Assembly (NCBI GenBank): GCA_027943245.1
Contig: JANDJZ010000435.1
Span: forward strand, 1 to 41,170
DNA: 41,170 bases
From: Acanthamoeba sp. SK_2022b
Taxonomy: Eukaryota > Discosea > Longamoebia > Acanthamoebidae
Direction of reading: 5' to 3'
Position 1 is the stretch's first letter. The number at the start of each line of letters is the position of its first letter. This document shows positions 15,088 to 25,767 of the stretch, one piece after another. A model generated the notes under the pieces. That model saw only the letters and a program-made list of their open reading frames with translations. It searched no databases and was not told the origin of the DNA. Both the position numbers and the translations under genes were made by a program.

Positions 15088-16761
15088 TTACTTTTTCACC
15101 ACCAGGCCCACGCCGCGGCCGCGCGGATCGGACGCGGTTTCCGGCGTGCGGCCATCGATGCGGATAGCCTGAATGTCCCCCATGTTCCAGCCCTGATCTT
15201 CGAGGGTGTAGCCCATGGCTTTCAGCTCTTCCGCCGGTTTGCCGGTCAGCGGCGCAAAGCTGTCATAGTACAGGGTGTCCTTCGGCAACAGCTGATGGTG
15301 CACGCGCTGGGCGGCCACCGCCTGCGCCAGCGGCAGATGGTAATCGTAGAGGTTGTTGATCACCTGGAAGATCGACGTGAAGATGCGCGATCCGCCCGGC
15401 GTGCCGATCACCAGGCTGACCTCGCCGTCGCGGGTGATGATGGTCGGGCTCATCGAGGAGAGCATGCGCTTGCCCGGCTCGATGGCGTTGGCGTCGCTGC
15501 CCACCACGCCGAAGGCATTGGCGACGCCGGGTTTGGCGCTGAAATCGTCCATCTCGTCGTTGAGCAGGAAGCCGGCGCCTTTGACCACCACGCCGCTGCC
15601 GAAGTCCCAGTTGAGCGTATAGGTGTTGCTGACCGCGTTGCCGGCGGCATCAACGATCGAGAAGTGGGTGGTTTGGTGGGTTTCCAGCCCTGGCCGCACC
15701 TGTTCGGTCGGCGAGATCGCCGTCGGGTTGATTTCGGCGGCGCGTTTTTGCAGGTAGTCGGGGGCGATCAGCTGTGCTTCCGGCACCTTAGTGAAATCCG
15801 GGTCGCCGAGGTAGTCGGCGCGATCGGCGAACACGCGCTTTTCGATTTCCGCCAGCAGGTGGATATAGCGCGCCGAGTTCAGCGGCACACCCTTGAAGTC
15901 GGCGGCGCGATCTTCTTTTATCCCCAGCAGCTGCGCCAGCGCAATGCCGCCGGAGCTGGGCAGCGGGGCGGTATATACGGTGTTGCCGCGCCAGCTGATG
16001 CGCATCGGCTCACGCCATTTCACCCGATAGTCGGCCAAATCCGCCGCGCCGATCAGCCCGTTGTCGCGCTGCATTTGCGCCACCAGCAGGCGCGCGGTTT
16101 CGCCGTGATAAAAATCGTCGGCGCCCGACTTGGCGATGCGCTCGAGGGTGGCGGCCAGCTCCGGCTGTTTGAACACCGTGCCGGGCTTCATGGCGCCGAA
16201 ATAGTCGCCAAAGTTGGTTTTACCGGCGAACAGCTTGTTGGCGTCTTCACGGTACTGATACTGCTGATCCGCCACGGTGAAACCTTGCCGGGCGTAGCCG
16301 ATCGCAGGCGTCAGCAGTTCGGCCCACGGCAGCTTGCCGAAGCGCTTGTGGGCTTCCCACAGCCCCAGCACGGTGCCCGGCACGCCGGCGGCGCGGCTGC
16401 CCACCAGGCTGAGATTTTCGATCACTTCACCTTTCTCGTTCAGGTATAGGGTTTTGCTGGCGGCCTTGGGGGCCACTTCGCGGTAGTCGAGGAAATAGGG
16501 TTTGCCGTCGATATACAGCGTCATAAAGCCGCCGCCGCCGATATTGCCGGCTTCAGGGTAGGTGACCGCCAGGGTAAAGGCGGTGGCGACCGCCGCATCG
16601 ACCGCGTTGCCGCCGGCCTGCAGAATGTGCGCGGCGACTTTTGCGCCATACTGATCCGGGGCGGCGACCGCGCCGGCGGTCAGATCGGCGGCAAAGGCGG
16701 TAGGAACGGTGCAGGCCAGGGCCACGCTCAGAGCTATCGTTTTCAATAAACCGGCAGACAT
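15088..16761 (-). CDS. ggt: Gamma-glutamyltranspeptidase, periplasmic
   Basis: A 557-residue precursor that hydrolyses glutathione and other gamma-glutamyl compounds or transfers the gamma-glutamyl group. A signal peptide covers about residues 1-24 (ending TAFA). The chain matures by self-cleavage before a threonine; the cleavage site is visible as TTHFSIVD with the nucleophile at Thr364, the first of the pair. Other family marks are GGNAVDAAVATAFTLAVTYPEAGNIGGGG, PLPSSGGIALAQLL, RMLSSMSPTI and GTPGGSRIFTSIFQ. Length matches E. coli Ggt (580) closely. AAAGGA precedes ATG 16761. It is monocistronic, between the YdeP-type gene and a LysR gene. Confidence 0.96.
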   Translation of the reverse strand: MSAGLLKTIALSVALACTVPTAFAADLTAGAVAAPDQYGAKVAAHILQAGGNAVDAAVATAFTLAVTYPEAGNIGGGGFMTLYIDGKPYFLDYREVAPKAASKTLYLNEKGEVIENLSLVGSRAAGVPGTVLGLWEAHKRFGKLPWAELLTPAIGYARQGFTVADQQYQYREDANKLFAGKTNFGDYFGAMKPGTVFKQPELAATLERIAKSGADDFYHGETARLLVAQMQRDNGLIGAADLADYRVKWREPMRISWRGNTVYTAPLPSSGGIALAQLLGIKEDRAADFKGVPLNSARYIHLLAEIEKRVFADRADYLGDPDFTKVPEAQLIAPDYLQKRAAEINPTAISPTEQVRPGLETHQTTHFSIVDAAGNAVSNTYTLNWDFGSGVVVKGAGFLLNDEMDDFSAKPGVANAFGVVGSDANAIEPGKRMLSSMSPTIITRDGEVSLVIGTPGGSRIFTSIFQVINNLYDYHLPLAQAVAAQRVHHQLLPKDTLYYDSFAPLTGKPAEELKAMGYTLEDQGWNMGDIQAIRIDGRTPETASDPRGRGVGLVVKK

Positions 16762-16874
16762 AGAAGATCCTTTTAGCGATTTTCAGTTATCAGGTGAATT
16801 CAACTAATTATTTTGAAACAGCAGGTTAGCGCGTTTTCTTCGAGCTGTTGCGGCGCTTTATTGAAGGTAGCAGC

Positions 16875-16896
16875 GGTCAGGCGGGGCCGCCTGACC
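16875..16896. terminator. Stem-loop between ggt and the LysR gene
   Basis: GGTCAGGCGG (16875-16884) and CCGCCTGACC (16887-16896) are perfect reverse complements almost back to back. The hairpin follows the LysR stop codon on the minus strand. There is no T run; end protection or weak termination is likely. Confidence 0.5.
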
Positions 16897-16922
16897 AGAG
16901 TAGCGAATCGTGACGTGGCGCG

Positions 16923-17786
16923 TTATGCGCCGGCGGGCAACGCCGACTGCAGCCATTGGCAGAAGTGCCGGGCGAGCGGGTTGTGTTCGCTGTCGCGGTG
17001 CAGCAGCCACGCCCAGTTGGCACCGCGCACGCGTTGCTCGGTTAACGGTTGCAGCAGCCCGGCGTCGCGCGCGTGCTGCGCCAGCAGTTGGCTGACCAAC
17101 GCGATGCCGAGGCCATTGCAGGCGGCGTCCAGCAGCAGACCGGGATCGGAGAAGTTCAGCCCGCTATCGCGCTGGCCGACGTGCGCACCGCCCGCCACCG
17201 TCCAGTGGCTCCAGTCCATCTCCCGTTCGCCGTGCAGGGTCACGCGCTGCTCCGCCGCCAGCGCCAGCAGGCTGGGGTGGCAGGCGGGATAGAGCCGGTC
17301 GCTGCAGAGCACGTTAAAGCTGCAGTCCGCCTGCGCGCTGAGATCGTCGCGGATCGCCAGATCGATACTGTCCGTCGCCATATTCGGCGGTTCAAAGCTG
17401 GTGAACAGCCACAGGTCGACCTGCGGATGCTGCCGATTGAAGTCGCCCAGCCGCGGCATCAGCCAGTGCCGGGCGAAAGCCGGAGTGGTGTTGACGATCA
17501 GCTGATTGGGTTTGCGGTACTGATCCAAACGGCGAATGCCGACCGCCAGCTGTTGCAGCATCACCTGCGCGGTGCTGAACAGATCGTGGCCGGCGTCGGT
17601 CAGCGCCACGCTGCGGCCGGTGCGGAAGAACAGCGGCTGCTCCAGAAACGCTTCGAGGCTGCGGATCTGCTGGCTGATGGCCGATTGGGTAAGGTGCAGC
17701 TCTTCGGCAGCCTGATGAAAACTGCCCAGGCGCGCTGCCGCTTCGAAGCCGCGTAGCGCGCTCAAGGGGGGCCAGTGTTTTAACAT
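16923..17786 (-). CDS. LysR family transcriptional regulator (GcvA-like)
   Basis: A 287-residue LysR-type regulator. The N-terminal winged helix reads PLSALRGFEAAARLGSFHQAAEELHLTQSAISQQIRSLEAFL, the subgroup signature of GcvA/AmpR-like members, followed by FFRTGRSVALTDAG. The remaining residues form the periplasmic-binding-protein-like effector domain, with LWLFTSFEPPNMATDSIDLAIR typical. Length is normal. It is divergent from the agmatine deiminase-like gene (143-bp gap) and is its most likely regulator. AACCG (17866-17870) and CGGTT (17888-17892) in that gap are possible operator arms. Confidence 0.92.
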   Translation of the reverse strand: MLKHWPPLSALRGFEAAARLGSFHQAAEELHLTQSAISQQIRSLEAFLEQPLFFRTGRSVALTDAGHDLFSTAQVMLQQLAVGIRRLDQYRKPNQLIVNTTPAFARHWLMPRLGDFNRQHPQVDLWLFTSFEPPNMATDSIDLAIRDDLSAQADCSFNVLCSDRLYPACHPSLLALAAEQRVTLHGEREMDWSHWTVAGGAHVGQRDSGLNFSDPGLLLDAACNGLGIALVSQLLAQHARDAGLLQPLTEQRVRGANWAWLLHRDSEHNPLARHFCQWLQSALPAGA

Positions 17787-17929
17787 TATCGATAAGCCTG
17801 TCTAATCAGATATCCACTAAATATATCGTTTGTCGCGGTGGCAGGGGAAGACTAGCATAAGATTCAACCGCATAACCATGAATTATTCGGTTAACTTTTT
17901 GAATTATAAATGATTAAAAGAGGTCTTTA

Positions 17930-19066
17930 ATGTCAACTCGCCGCGTGTTTATTAAACAGCTTTCCGCCGTCGCCGGAGTCGGTCTGACGGCCTCGCTGGG
18001 TGTTTCGTTACACGGTCACGCAGAAGCTGCGCTTAATCCGGCCTGGTGGATGCCTGACGAAGGGGAACCGCAGCAGCGGGCATTTCTCGCCTTCGGCGCG
18101 CAGCGGGCCATCTGGGGCGAATTCACGGCGGATGTGCAGGCGGCGCAGGGCCGTATCGCCCGCGCCATCGCCGAGTTTCAGCCGGTGACGGTATTTTGCC
18201 GCGAACGCGAACGGCAATTGGCCGAGGCCACCTGCGGCAGTCACAACGTCAGCTATGTCGTCACCGAGCTGGATGACATCTGGGTGCGCGATTTCGGCGC
18301 CAATTTCGTCGTCAACGGCGCCGGCGAACTCGGGGCGGTGGATTTCAACTTCAACGGCTGGGGCAATAAGCAGCGGCATGCTAAGGATGCGCGCCTGGCG
18401 GCGTTTGCCGCCAACCGCTACGGTGCCGCCCAACTGCGTCGCAGCGCACTGATAGGCGAAGGCGGCGGTATCGAAGTGGACGGGCACGGCACCGGCATCA
18501 TGACCGAAAGCAGCTGGGTGAATGCGAACCGTAATCCAGGCTGGAGCCGGGACCGGGTGGAGCAGGAGCTGAAAGCGATGCTCGGCCTGCGCAAAATTAT
18601 CTGGCTGCCGGGCATTAAAGGCCGGGACATCACCGACGCCCACGTCGATTTTTACGCCCGATTCGTGCGGCCGGGCGTGGTGGTGGCCAATCTGGATACC
18701 GATCCGGCCTCTTATGACCATGCGGTTACCCAGCAACATCTGGCGATCCTCAAGGCGGCGACCGACGCCGACGGCCGCCGGCTGCAGGTGCATACGCTTT
18801 CGCCGCCGCTGGCGCCGCGTGACAGCCGATTCAGCCGCAACAATCCGGATTTTGCGGCGGGCTACATCAACTATTTCGTCATCAACGGCGCGGTGATCGC
18901 CCCGGAGTTTGGCGACCCGCAGGCGGACCGGGCGGCGCTTGAGCTGCTGACGGCGCTCTATCCGCAGCGCAAGGTGGTGCAGCTGGAGATCGACGCCATC
19001 GCGGCCGGCGGCGGCGGCATTCACTGCGCAACCAACCAACTGCCGGTGCATGGCAGGTCACGCTGA
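17930..19066 (+). CDS. Agmatine deiminase family protein with Tat signal
   Basis: A 378-residue guanidino-group hydrolase of the agmatine deiminase / Porphyromonas-type peptidyl-arginine deiminase family, which converts agmatine to N-carbamoylputrescine and ammonia. Family features: WWMPDEGEPQQRAFLAF at the mature start, LDDIWVRDFGANFV (acid and substrate binding), DFNFNGWGNK, GEGGGIEVDGHGT, and the catalytic cysteine, Cys366, in GGGGIHCATNQLP. The N-terminus MSTRRVFIKQLSAVAGVGLTAS is a twin-arginine signal, so the enzyme probably acts in the periplasm, unlike the usual cytoplasmic AguA. AGAGGT precedes ATG 17930. It is divergent from a LysR gene. No N-carbamoylputrescine amidase gene lies beside it. 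Confidence 0.9.
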   Translation: MSTRRVFIKQLSAVAGVGLTASLGVSLHGHAEAALNPAWWMPDEGEPQQRAFLAFGAQRAIWGEFTADVQAAQGRIARAIAEFQPVTVFCRERERQLAEATCGSHNVSYVVTELDDIWVRDFGANFVVNGAGELGAVDFNFNGWGNKQRHAKDARLAAFAANRYGAAQLRRSALIGEGGGIEVDGHGTGIMTESSWVNANRNPGWSRDRVEQELKAMLGLRKIIWLPGIKGRDITDAHVDFYARFVRPGVVVANLDTDPASYDHAVTQQHLAILKAATDADGRRLQVHTLSPPLAPRDSRFSRNNPDFAAGYINYFVINGAVIAPEFGDPQADRAALELLTALYPQRKVVQLEIDAIAAGGGGIHCATNQLPVHGRSR

Positions 19067-19089
19067 ATAGGGCGCTTCGCGCCCGGTGG

Positions 19090-19797
19090 CTAACGCGCCG
19101 GGCCGATGCCGTAACGCAGCAGGGCGACGGCGTGGCGGGCGATATCTTCGGCGTTCAGCTGGCCTTTATCCCGTTCGCGCCGCCATTTCGGCGCGGTGGC
19201 CAGCGGCAGCAACGTGATGCCGAACAGCGTGAAGAACAGCAGGGAAGGCTCGAGATCGGGATTGAGTTTACCCTGCGCCTGCCAGCGCGCGATGGATTGT
19301 AGCGCGATTTGGCGGCGCTCATCGCCGAACCGTTCATCCATGCGCTGTTTCAGCACGCCGCTTTCACTCATGACCTCCCGCAGCCACAGCGGGGCGAACC
19401 AGGGGTGTTCCAACGCGATGTCGATAAAACGTTGCGCCAGAAGGGTGAAGGCGGTGACGGGATCGTCCGCGTTGGCGTCGAACACCTCGCCGGCCATTTT
19501 GCGCACCGGCAGAAAGCGCTCCTCGATCAGTACGTCCAGCAGCTGATCGCGGTTATGAAAGTAGTAGTGCAGCATGGCCGGGGTGACGTTTGCCTCGCGC
19601 GCAATGGCGTTCAACGAGGTGTCTACGATCCCCTGGCGGGCAAACAGGTTCAGTGCGGTATCAAGCAAATGCTCGCGTTTGTCCGCCCCTTTGGCGCCGC
19701 CGCTCGGCCGGCCGGGGCGGCGAGGCTTGGCGGGAGTTTGAACGTTTCGTGCTGTCATCGCGGTGAGATCCATTGACCGGAGAAAAGGATGACTCAT
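19090..19797 (-). CDS. TetR family regulator of the adjacent MFS pump
   Basis: A 235-residue (or shorter) TetR-type repressor. The helix-turn-helix is clear: DTALNLFARQGIVDTSLNAIAREANVTPAMLHYYFHNRDQLLDVLIEE. The C-terminal half is the helical ligand domain. The first ATG (19797) lies inside an AT-rich palindrome with no ribosome site; in-frame ATGs at 19773 (MDLTAM) and 19758 (MTARN) are alternatives, and the arginine/proline-rich tail before the helix-turn-helix makes a start at 19758 attractive. It is divergent from the DHA2 pump gene with only 43 bp between, so it very likely represses both. Confidence 0.9.
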   Translation of the reverse strand: MSHPFLRSMDLTAMTARNVQTPAKPRRPGRPSGGAKGADKREHLLDTALNLFARQGIVDTSLNAIAREANVTPAMLHYYFHNRDQLLDVLIEERFLPVRKMAGEVFDANADDPVTAFTLLAQRFIDIALEHPWFAPLWLREVMSESGVLKQRMDERFGDERRQIALQSIARWQAQGKLNPDLEPSLLFFTLFGITLLPLATAPKWRRERDKGQLNAEDIARHAVALLRYGIGPAR

Positions 19798-19799
19798 AT

Positions 19800-21355
<1,556 letters not shown>

Positions 21356-21361
21356 TCCCGA

Positions 21362-21382
21362 CGCCGGCCGCTCCGGCCGGCG
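21362..21382 (+). terminator. GC-rich hairpin after the MFS gene
   Basis: CGCCGGCCG (21362-21370) and CGGCCGGCG (21374-21382) are perfect arms with a 3-base loop, just after the MFS stop codon. No immediate T run; a short TTTT appears about 15 bases later. Likely marks the end of the MFS transcript. Confidence 0.55.
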
Positions 21383-21449
21383 CTGCCCGACGAACTTTTA
21401 CCGAATCCTTACGCAACCCTTTCAGAAGCGCATTCCGGCATTCGATATA

Positions 21450-21469
21450 TTGAGAATAGTCATTCTCAA
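21450..21469. promoter_or_regulatory. Fur-like palindrome upstream of the RND efflux operon
   Basis: TTGAGAAT (21450-21457) and ATTCTCAA (21462-21469) are perfect arms around AGTC. The half-sites resemble Fur (GAGAAT/ATTCTC), with 12 of 19 consensus positions in the best frame, but the spacing is wider than the classical 7-1-7. It lies 16 bp before the fusion-protein start codon, where a bound dimer would block the operon. Confidence 0.5.
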
Positions 21470-21484
21470 CAGGATCGTATTGCA

Positions 21485-22627
21485 ATGCAGAGGAAAACGC
21501 TTTTGGTGCTTGGGCTGTCGCTGTTGCTGGCCGCCTGCGATGGGCAAAACGCCGGTGCGCCAGCCGGCGCGGGCGCAGAACAGGAGGTCGGCGTGGTCAC
21601 GCTGCGCGGCCAGTCAGTGACCCTGAGCAGCGAGCTGACCGGCCGGGTCAACGCCACCATGACCTCCGACGTGCGGCCGCAGGTCGACGGGATTATCAAG
21701 CAGCGGCTGTTTACCGAAGGGGCCGAGGTCAAGGCCGGGCAGGTATTGTATCAAATCGACCCTGCCAGCTATCAGGCCAGCTACGATCAGGCCGCCGCCC
21801 AGCTGAAAAACGCCCAGGCCACGGTGCAATCCACCCGGCTCAAATCGCAGCGCTATGCGGCGCTGGTGAAAGAGAACGGCGTTTCTCAACAGGATGCGGA
21901 CGATGCCAAAGCCGCCTATCTGGCGGCCGTGGCGTCGGTGGCCCAGTATCAGGCGGCGCTGGAGACGGCGCGCATCAACCTCGCTTATACCCAGGTGCGG
22001 GCGCCGATCGCCGGGCGTATCGGCATCTCGTCGGTGACGCCGGGCGCGCTGGTCACCGCCAGCCAGAGCGATGCGTTAGCCACCATCCGCGCGCTCGACC
22101 CGATCTATGTCGATCTAACCCAGTCCAGCGCCCAGCTGCTTAAACTGCGGCGCCAGCAGGCGGCGTTACAGCGCGGCGCGGTCACGCCGGTCGCCATCAA
22201 GCTGGAGGACGGTACGCCTTATGCCCATGCCGGCAAGCTCGAGCTGACCGAAGTCGCGGTGGACGAAGCCACCGGTTCGGTCACGCTGCGCGCGGTGTTC
22301 CCCAACCCCGAACATGAGCTGCTGCCCGGCATGTATGTCCACGCCACGGTGGATAACGGCGTCGATCCCAAAGCGATTCTGGCGCCGCAGCAGGGCATAA
22401 CCCGCAACGCCAAAGGGGAAGCCACCGCGTTGGTGGTGGACGAACAGAACAAAGTGGCGCAGCGCACCGTCAGCGCCGAACGGGTGGTGGGCAGCAATTG
22501 GCTGATCGGCAGCGGGCTGAACGAAGGCGATCGCCTGATCGTCGAAGGCACCAGCAAGGTCACGATCGGCGCCGCGGTGAAGCCGGTTGAGGTTTCGGTC
22601 GACAAAACCCAACGCGGGGAGCAGTGA
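21485..22627 (+). CDS. RND efflux periplasmic adaptor (membrane fusion lipoprotein)
   Basis: A 380-residue AcrA-type adaptor that links the inner-membrane pump to the outer-membrane channel. Lipoprotein signal with lipobox LAAC, lipidated Cys18. Barrel-sandwich and hairpin parts are visible: VRPQVDGIIKQRLFTEGAEVKAGQVLYQIDPASYQ, the coiled-coil region around 100-165 (AAAQLKNAQATVQSTRLKSQRYAALVK), then LAYTQVRAPIAGRIGISSVTPGALV. Length matches AcrA (397) and MexA. AGGA lies upstream of ATG 21488-frame start at 21485. First gene of a three-gene operon. S. marcescens has several Sde RND systems; I do not assign this one to a named system. Confidence 0.94.
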   Translation: MQRKTLLVLGLSLLLAACDGQNAGAPAGAGAEQEVGVVTLRGQSVTLSSELTGRVNATMTSDVRPQVDGIIKQRLFTEGAEVKAGQVLYQIDPASYQASYDQAAAQLKNAQATVQSTRLKSQRYAALVKENGVSQQDADDAKAAYLAAVASVAQYQAALETARINLAYTQVRAPIAGRIGISSVTPGALVTASQSDALATIRALDPIYVDLTQSSAQLLKLRRQQAALQRGAVTPVAIKLEDGTPYAHAGKLELTEVAVDEATGSVTLRAVFPNPEHELLPGMYVHATVDNGVDPKAILAPQQGITRNAKGEATALVVDEQNKVAQRTVSAERVVGSNWLIGSGLNEGDRLIVEGTSKVTIGAAVKPVEVSVDKTQRGEQ

Positions 22628-22628
22628 T

Positions 22629-25600
22629 ATGGCGCAGTTCTTTATCCGGCGGCCGGTATTCGCCTGGGTGATCGCCATCATCATCATGCTGTGCGGCCTG
22701 ATGTCGATCAACTCGTTGCCCGTTTCGCAGTACCCGGACGTCTCACCGCCGCAGATTTCCATCTCCGCCACCTACCCGGGCGCAGACGCGGAAACGCTGG
22801 AAAACAGCGTCACGCAGGTGATTGAGCAGCAGCTCACCGGCCTGGACGGCCTGCTGTATTTTTCTTCGACCAGCAGCTCCAGCGGCTCGGTCAGTATCAA
22901 CGTCACCTTTGATCAGGGCACCGATCCGGATATCGCTCAGGTGCAGGTGCAAAACAAGGTGCAGCAGGCGGAAAGCCGTTTGCCGAGCGCGGTCACCGCG
23001 CAGGGCGTGACGGTCAAGAAATCCCAGAGCAGCTTCCTGCTGATCGTCGGGCTGTATGACGAAAGCGACAAGGCGACGATGGCCGATATCTCCGACTATC
23101 TGGTCAGCAACCTGCAGGATCCGCTGTCGCGCATCGAGGGCGTGGGGGACGTGCAGGTGTTCGGCTCGGAATACGCGATGCGCATCTGGCTGGATCCGAC
23201 CAAGCTGGCGAGCTATGCGCTGATGCCTTCCGATGTGCAGACGGCGATCGAAGCGCAAAACACCCAGGTGTCCGCCGGCAAGATCGGCGATCTGCCGGCC
23301 GCCGCCGATCAGCAGCTGACCGCCACGGTAAAGGCGCAGTCGCGGCTGCAAACGCCGGAACAGTTTCGCAATATCATCCTGAAAAGCGACAGCAGCGGCG
23401 CGCTGGTGCGGCTGGGAGACGTGGCGCGAATTGAGCTGGGCAACGAGGACTACTCCGCCAGCGCACACCTCAACGGCCACCCGGCGGCGGGGATCGCGGT
23501 CAAGCTGGCGGCGGGCGCCAACGCCCTCAACACCGCCAAGCTGGTGAAGGCCAAGGTGGCGGAATACCAAAGTGCGATGCCGCAGGGCTACAAGGTGGCC
23601 TACCCGAAAGACAGCACCGACTTTATCAATATCTCGATCGAGGAGGTGGTGAAAACGCTGTTCGAAGCGGTGGCGTTAGTGGTGGTGGTGATGTTCGTGT
23701 TCCTGCAAAACCTGCGCACCACGCTGATCCCGACCATCACCGTGCCGGTAGTGTTGCTGGGCACCTTCGGCGTGCTGGCGGCGTTCGGCTATTCAATCAA
23801 TACCCTGACGCTGTTCGGCATGGTGTTGGCGATCGGGCTGTTGGTGGACGACGCCATCGTGGTGGTGGAAAACGTCGAACGCGTGATGCGGGAGGATAAG
23901 CTGCCGCCGCGCGAGGCGGCGGAGAAATCGATGCGCGAAATCACCGGCGCACTGGTCGGCATCGCGCTGGTGCTGTCGGCGGTATTTCTGCCGATGGCGT
24001 TCTTCGGCGGCTCCACCGGGGTGATCTATCGCCAATTTTCGATCACCGTCGTCTCCTCGATGGTGCTGTCGGTGGTGCTGGCGTTGACGCTGGCGCCGGC
24101 ATTGTGCGCCACGTTGCTGAAGCCCGCGCACGACGCGCAGACCGACAAGGGCTTGCTGGGCAAATTCAACCGCGGCTATGACCGGCTGCAGGAGAAGTAC
24201 GCCGACAAGGTCGGTGGGGTAATCCACCGGCCGACGCGCTATCTGCTGCTGTACGGCCTGCTGTTGATCGCCGCGGCCGTGATGTACCTGCGCTTGCCGA
24301 CCGGCTTTCTGCCCAACGAGGATCAGGGCACGGTGATGGTGCAGTACACCTTGCCGGCAGGCGCCACCAACGCGCGCACCTCAGCGGTGAGCGAGGCGGT
24401 GACCGCCTATTTCCTCGACCAGGAAAAGGCCAACGTCAGCACCATTTTCACCATCAACGGATTCGGCTTCAGCGGCAGCGGGCAAAACGCCGGCATGGCG
24501 TTCGTCAGCCTCAAAGACTGGAGCCAGCGCAGCGGCAGCGCGAACACCGCCGACGCCATCGCCAAACGCGCCATGGCGCACTTCGCCTCGCTGCGCGACG
24601 CCCAGGTCTTCTCCATGAGCCCACCGGCGATCGACGGTTTCGGCCAGTCCGATGGCTTCACCTTCGAGCTGCAGGCCAAAGGGGCGACCACCCGCGCCGA
24701 GCTGCAGGCGATGCGCGACCAGATTGTTGCCGCCGCCGGCAACAACCCGGCACTGCTGGCGGTGCGCGCCAACACCTTGCCGGACACCCCGCAGCTGCAG
24801 GTGGAGATCGACAACGGCAAGCTGCAGGCGCTCGGCCTGAGCGCCGCCGACGTCAACAGCACCCTCAGCAGCGCGTTCGGCAGCACCTATATCAACGACT
24901 TTATCGATCGCAACCGGGTGAAAAAAGTCTATATGCAGGGCGATGTGCAGTACCGCGCCAAGCCGGAAGATCTCGACCGCTGGTTTGTGCGCGGCACCAA
25001 CGCGTCGGGCGCCAGCAGCATGACGCCGTTCTCCGCCTTTGCGTCTTCGCACTGGATCTACGGGCCGGAAAATCTGTCGCGCTATAACGGGCTGTCGTCG
25101 TTCGAGATCACCGGGCAGGGCGCCGCTGGCGTCAGCTCCGGTACGGCGATGAGCGAGATGGAGAAACTGGCGGCAACATTCTCCGCCGGCAGCAGCTATT
25201 CCTGGAGCGGGCTGTCCTATCAGGAGCGGCTGACCAGCGGCCAGGCGTCGTCGCTGTACGCCATTTCGCTCATCGTGGTGTTCCTGTGCCTGGCGGCGCT
25301 GTATGAGAGCTGGTCGATTCCGTTCGCGGTGATGTTGGTGGTGCCGATGGGCGTGGTGGGATCGCTGCTGGCGATCACGCTACGCGGGCTGGAAAACGAC
25401 ATCTACTTCCAGGTGGCGCTGCTCACCATCATCGGCCTGTCGGCGAAGAACGCCATTTTGATCGTCGAGTTCGCCGAGGAGATGCATCAGCGCGGTGAAA
25501 CGCTGATTGGCGCGGCGGTCCACGCGGCGCGCATGCGCCTGCGGCCGATCCTGATGACCTCGCTGGCGTTTACCGCCGGGGTGCTGCCGCTGGCGGTATC

Positions 25601-25766
25601 CAGCGGCGCCGGCGCCAACAGCCGCATCGCCATCGGTACCGGCATCATCGGCGGCACCATCACCGCCACCGCATTGGCCATCTTTTTCGTCCCGCTGTTT
25701 TATGTGTTGGTGCGCCGCATGTTTACCCGTCGGCCCGCCAACCCGCCGTCACAGGCAGGAGAATAA
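22629..25766 (+). CDS. RND multidrug efflux transporter (AcrB/HAE1 type)
   Basis: A 1045-residue trimeric proton/drug antiporter of the inner membrane. It begins MAQFFIRRPVFAWVIAIIIML as AcrB-like pumps do. The proton-relay residues stand at the same numbers as in AcrB: Asp407-Asp408 in GLLVDDAIVVVENVERVM and Lys940 in SAKNAILIVEFAEEM. The periplasmic porter and docking domains are complete (for example SPPAIDGFGQSDGFTFEL, and TSGQASSLYAISLIVVFLCLAALYESWSIPF at the start of the second membrane half). ATG 22629 follows GGGGAG and is one base beyond the adaptor stop; an in-frame upstream start at 22587 would overlap. No damage is visible. Confidence 0.96.
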   Translation: MAQFFIRRPVFAWVIAIIIMLCGLMSINSLPVSQYPDVSPPQISISATYPGADAETLENSVTQVIEQQLTGLDGLLYFSSTSSSSGSVSINVTFDQGTDPDIAQVQVQNKVQQAESRLPSAVTAQGVTVKKSQSSFLLIVGLYDESDKATMADISDYLVSNLQDPLSRIEGVGDVQVFGSEYAMRIWLDPTKLASYALMPSDVQTAIEAQNTQVSAGKIGDLPAAADQQLTATVKAQSRLQTPEQFRNIILKSDSSGALVRLGDVARIELGNEDYSASAHLNGHPAAGIAVKLAAGANALNTAKLVKAKVAEYQSAMPQGYKVAYPKDSTDFINISIEEVVKTLFEAVALVVVVMFVFLQNLRTTLIPTITVPVVLLGTFGVLAAFGYSINTLTLFGMVLAIGLLVDDAIVVVENVERVMREDKLPPREAAEKSMREITGALVGIALVLSAVFLPMAFFGGSTGVIYRQFSITVVSSMVLSVVLALTLAPALCATLLKPAHDAQTDKGLLGKFNRGYDRLQEKYADKVGGVIHRPTRYLLLYGLLLIAAAVMYLRLPTGFLPNEDQGTVMVQYTLPAGATNARTSAVSEAVTAYFLDQEKANVSTIFTINGFGFSGSGQNAGMAFVSLKDWSQRSGSANTADAIAKRAMAHFASLRDAQVFSMSPPAIDGFGQSDGFTFELQAKGATTRAELQAMRDQIVAAAGNNPALLAVRANTLPDTPQLQVEIDNGKLQALGLSAADVNSTLSSAFGSTYINDFIDRNRVKKVYMQGDVQYRAKPEDLDRWFVRGTNASGASSMTPFSAFASSHWIYGPENLSRYNGLSSFEITGQGAAGVSSGTAMSEMEKLAATFSAGSSYSWSGLSYQERLTSGQASSLYAISLIVVFLCLAALYESWSIPFAVMLVVPMGVVGSLLAITLRGLENDIYFQVALLTIIGLSAKNAILIVEFAEEMHQRGETLIGAAVHAARMRLRPILMTSLAFTAGVLPLAVSSGAGANSRIAIGTGIIGGTITATALAIFFVPLFYVLVRRMFTRRPANPPSQAGE

Positions 25767-25767
25767 C

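Noticed and set aside
15010..16449. 479-codon plus-strand open frame opposite ggt
   Set aside because: Antisense shadow of ggt, with no family motifs and composition typical of reversed GC-rich codons.
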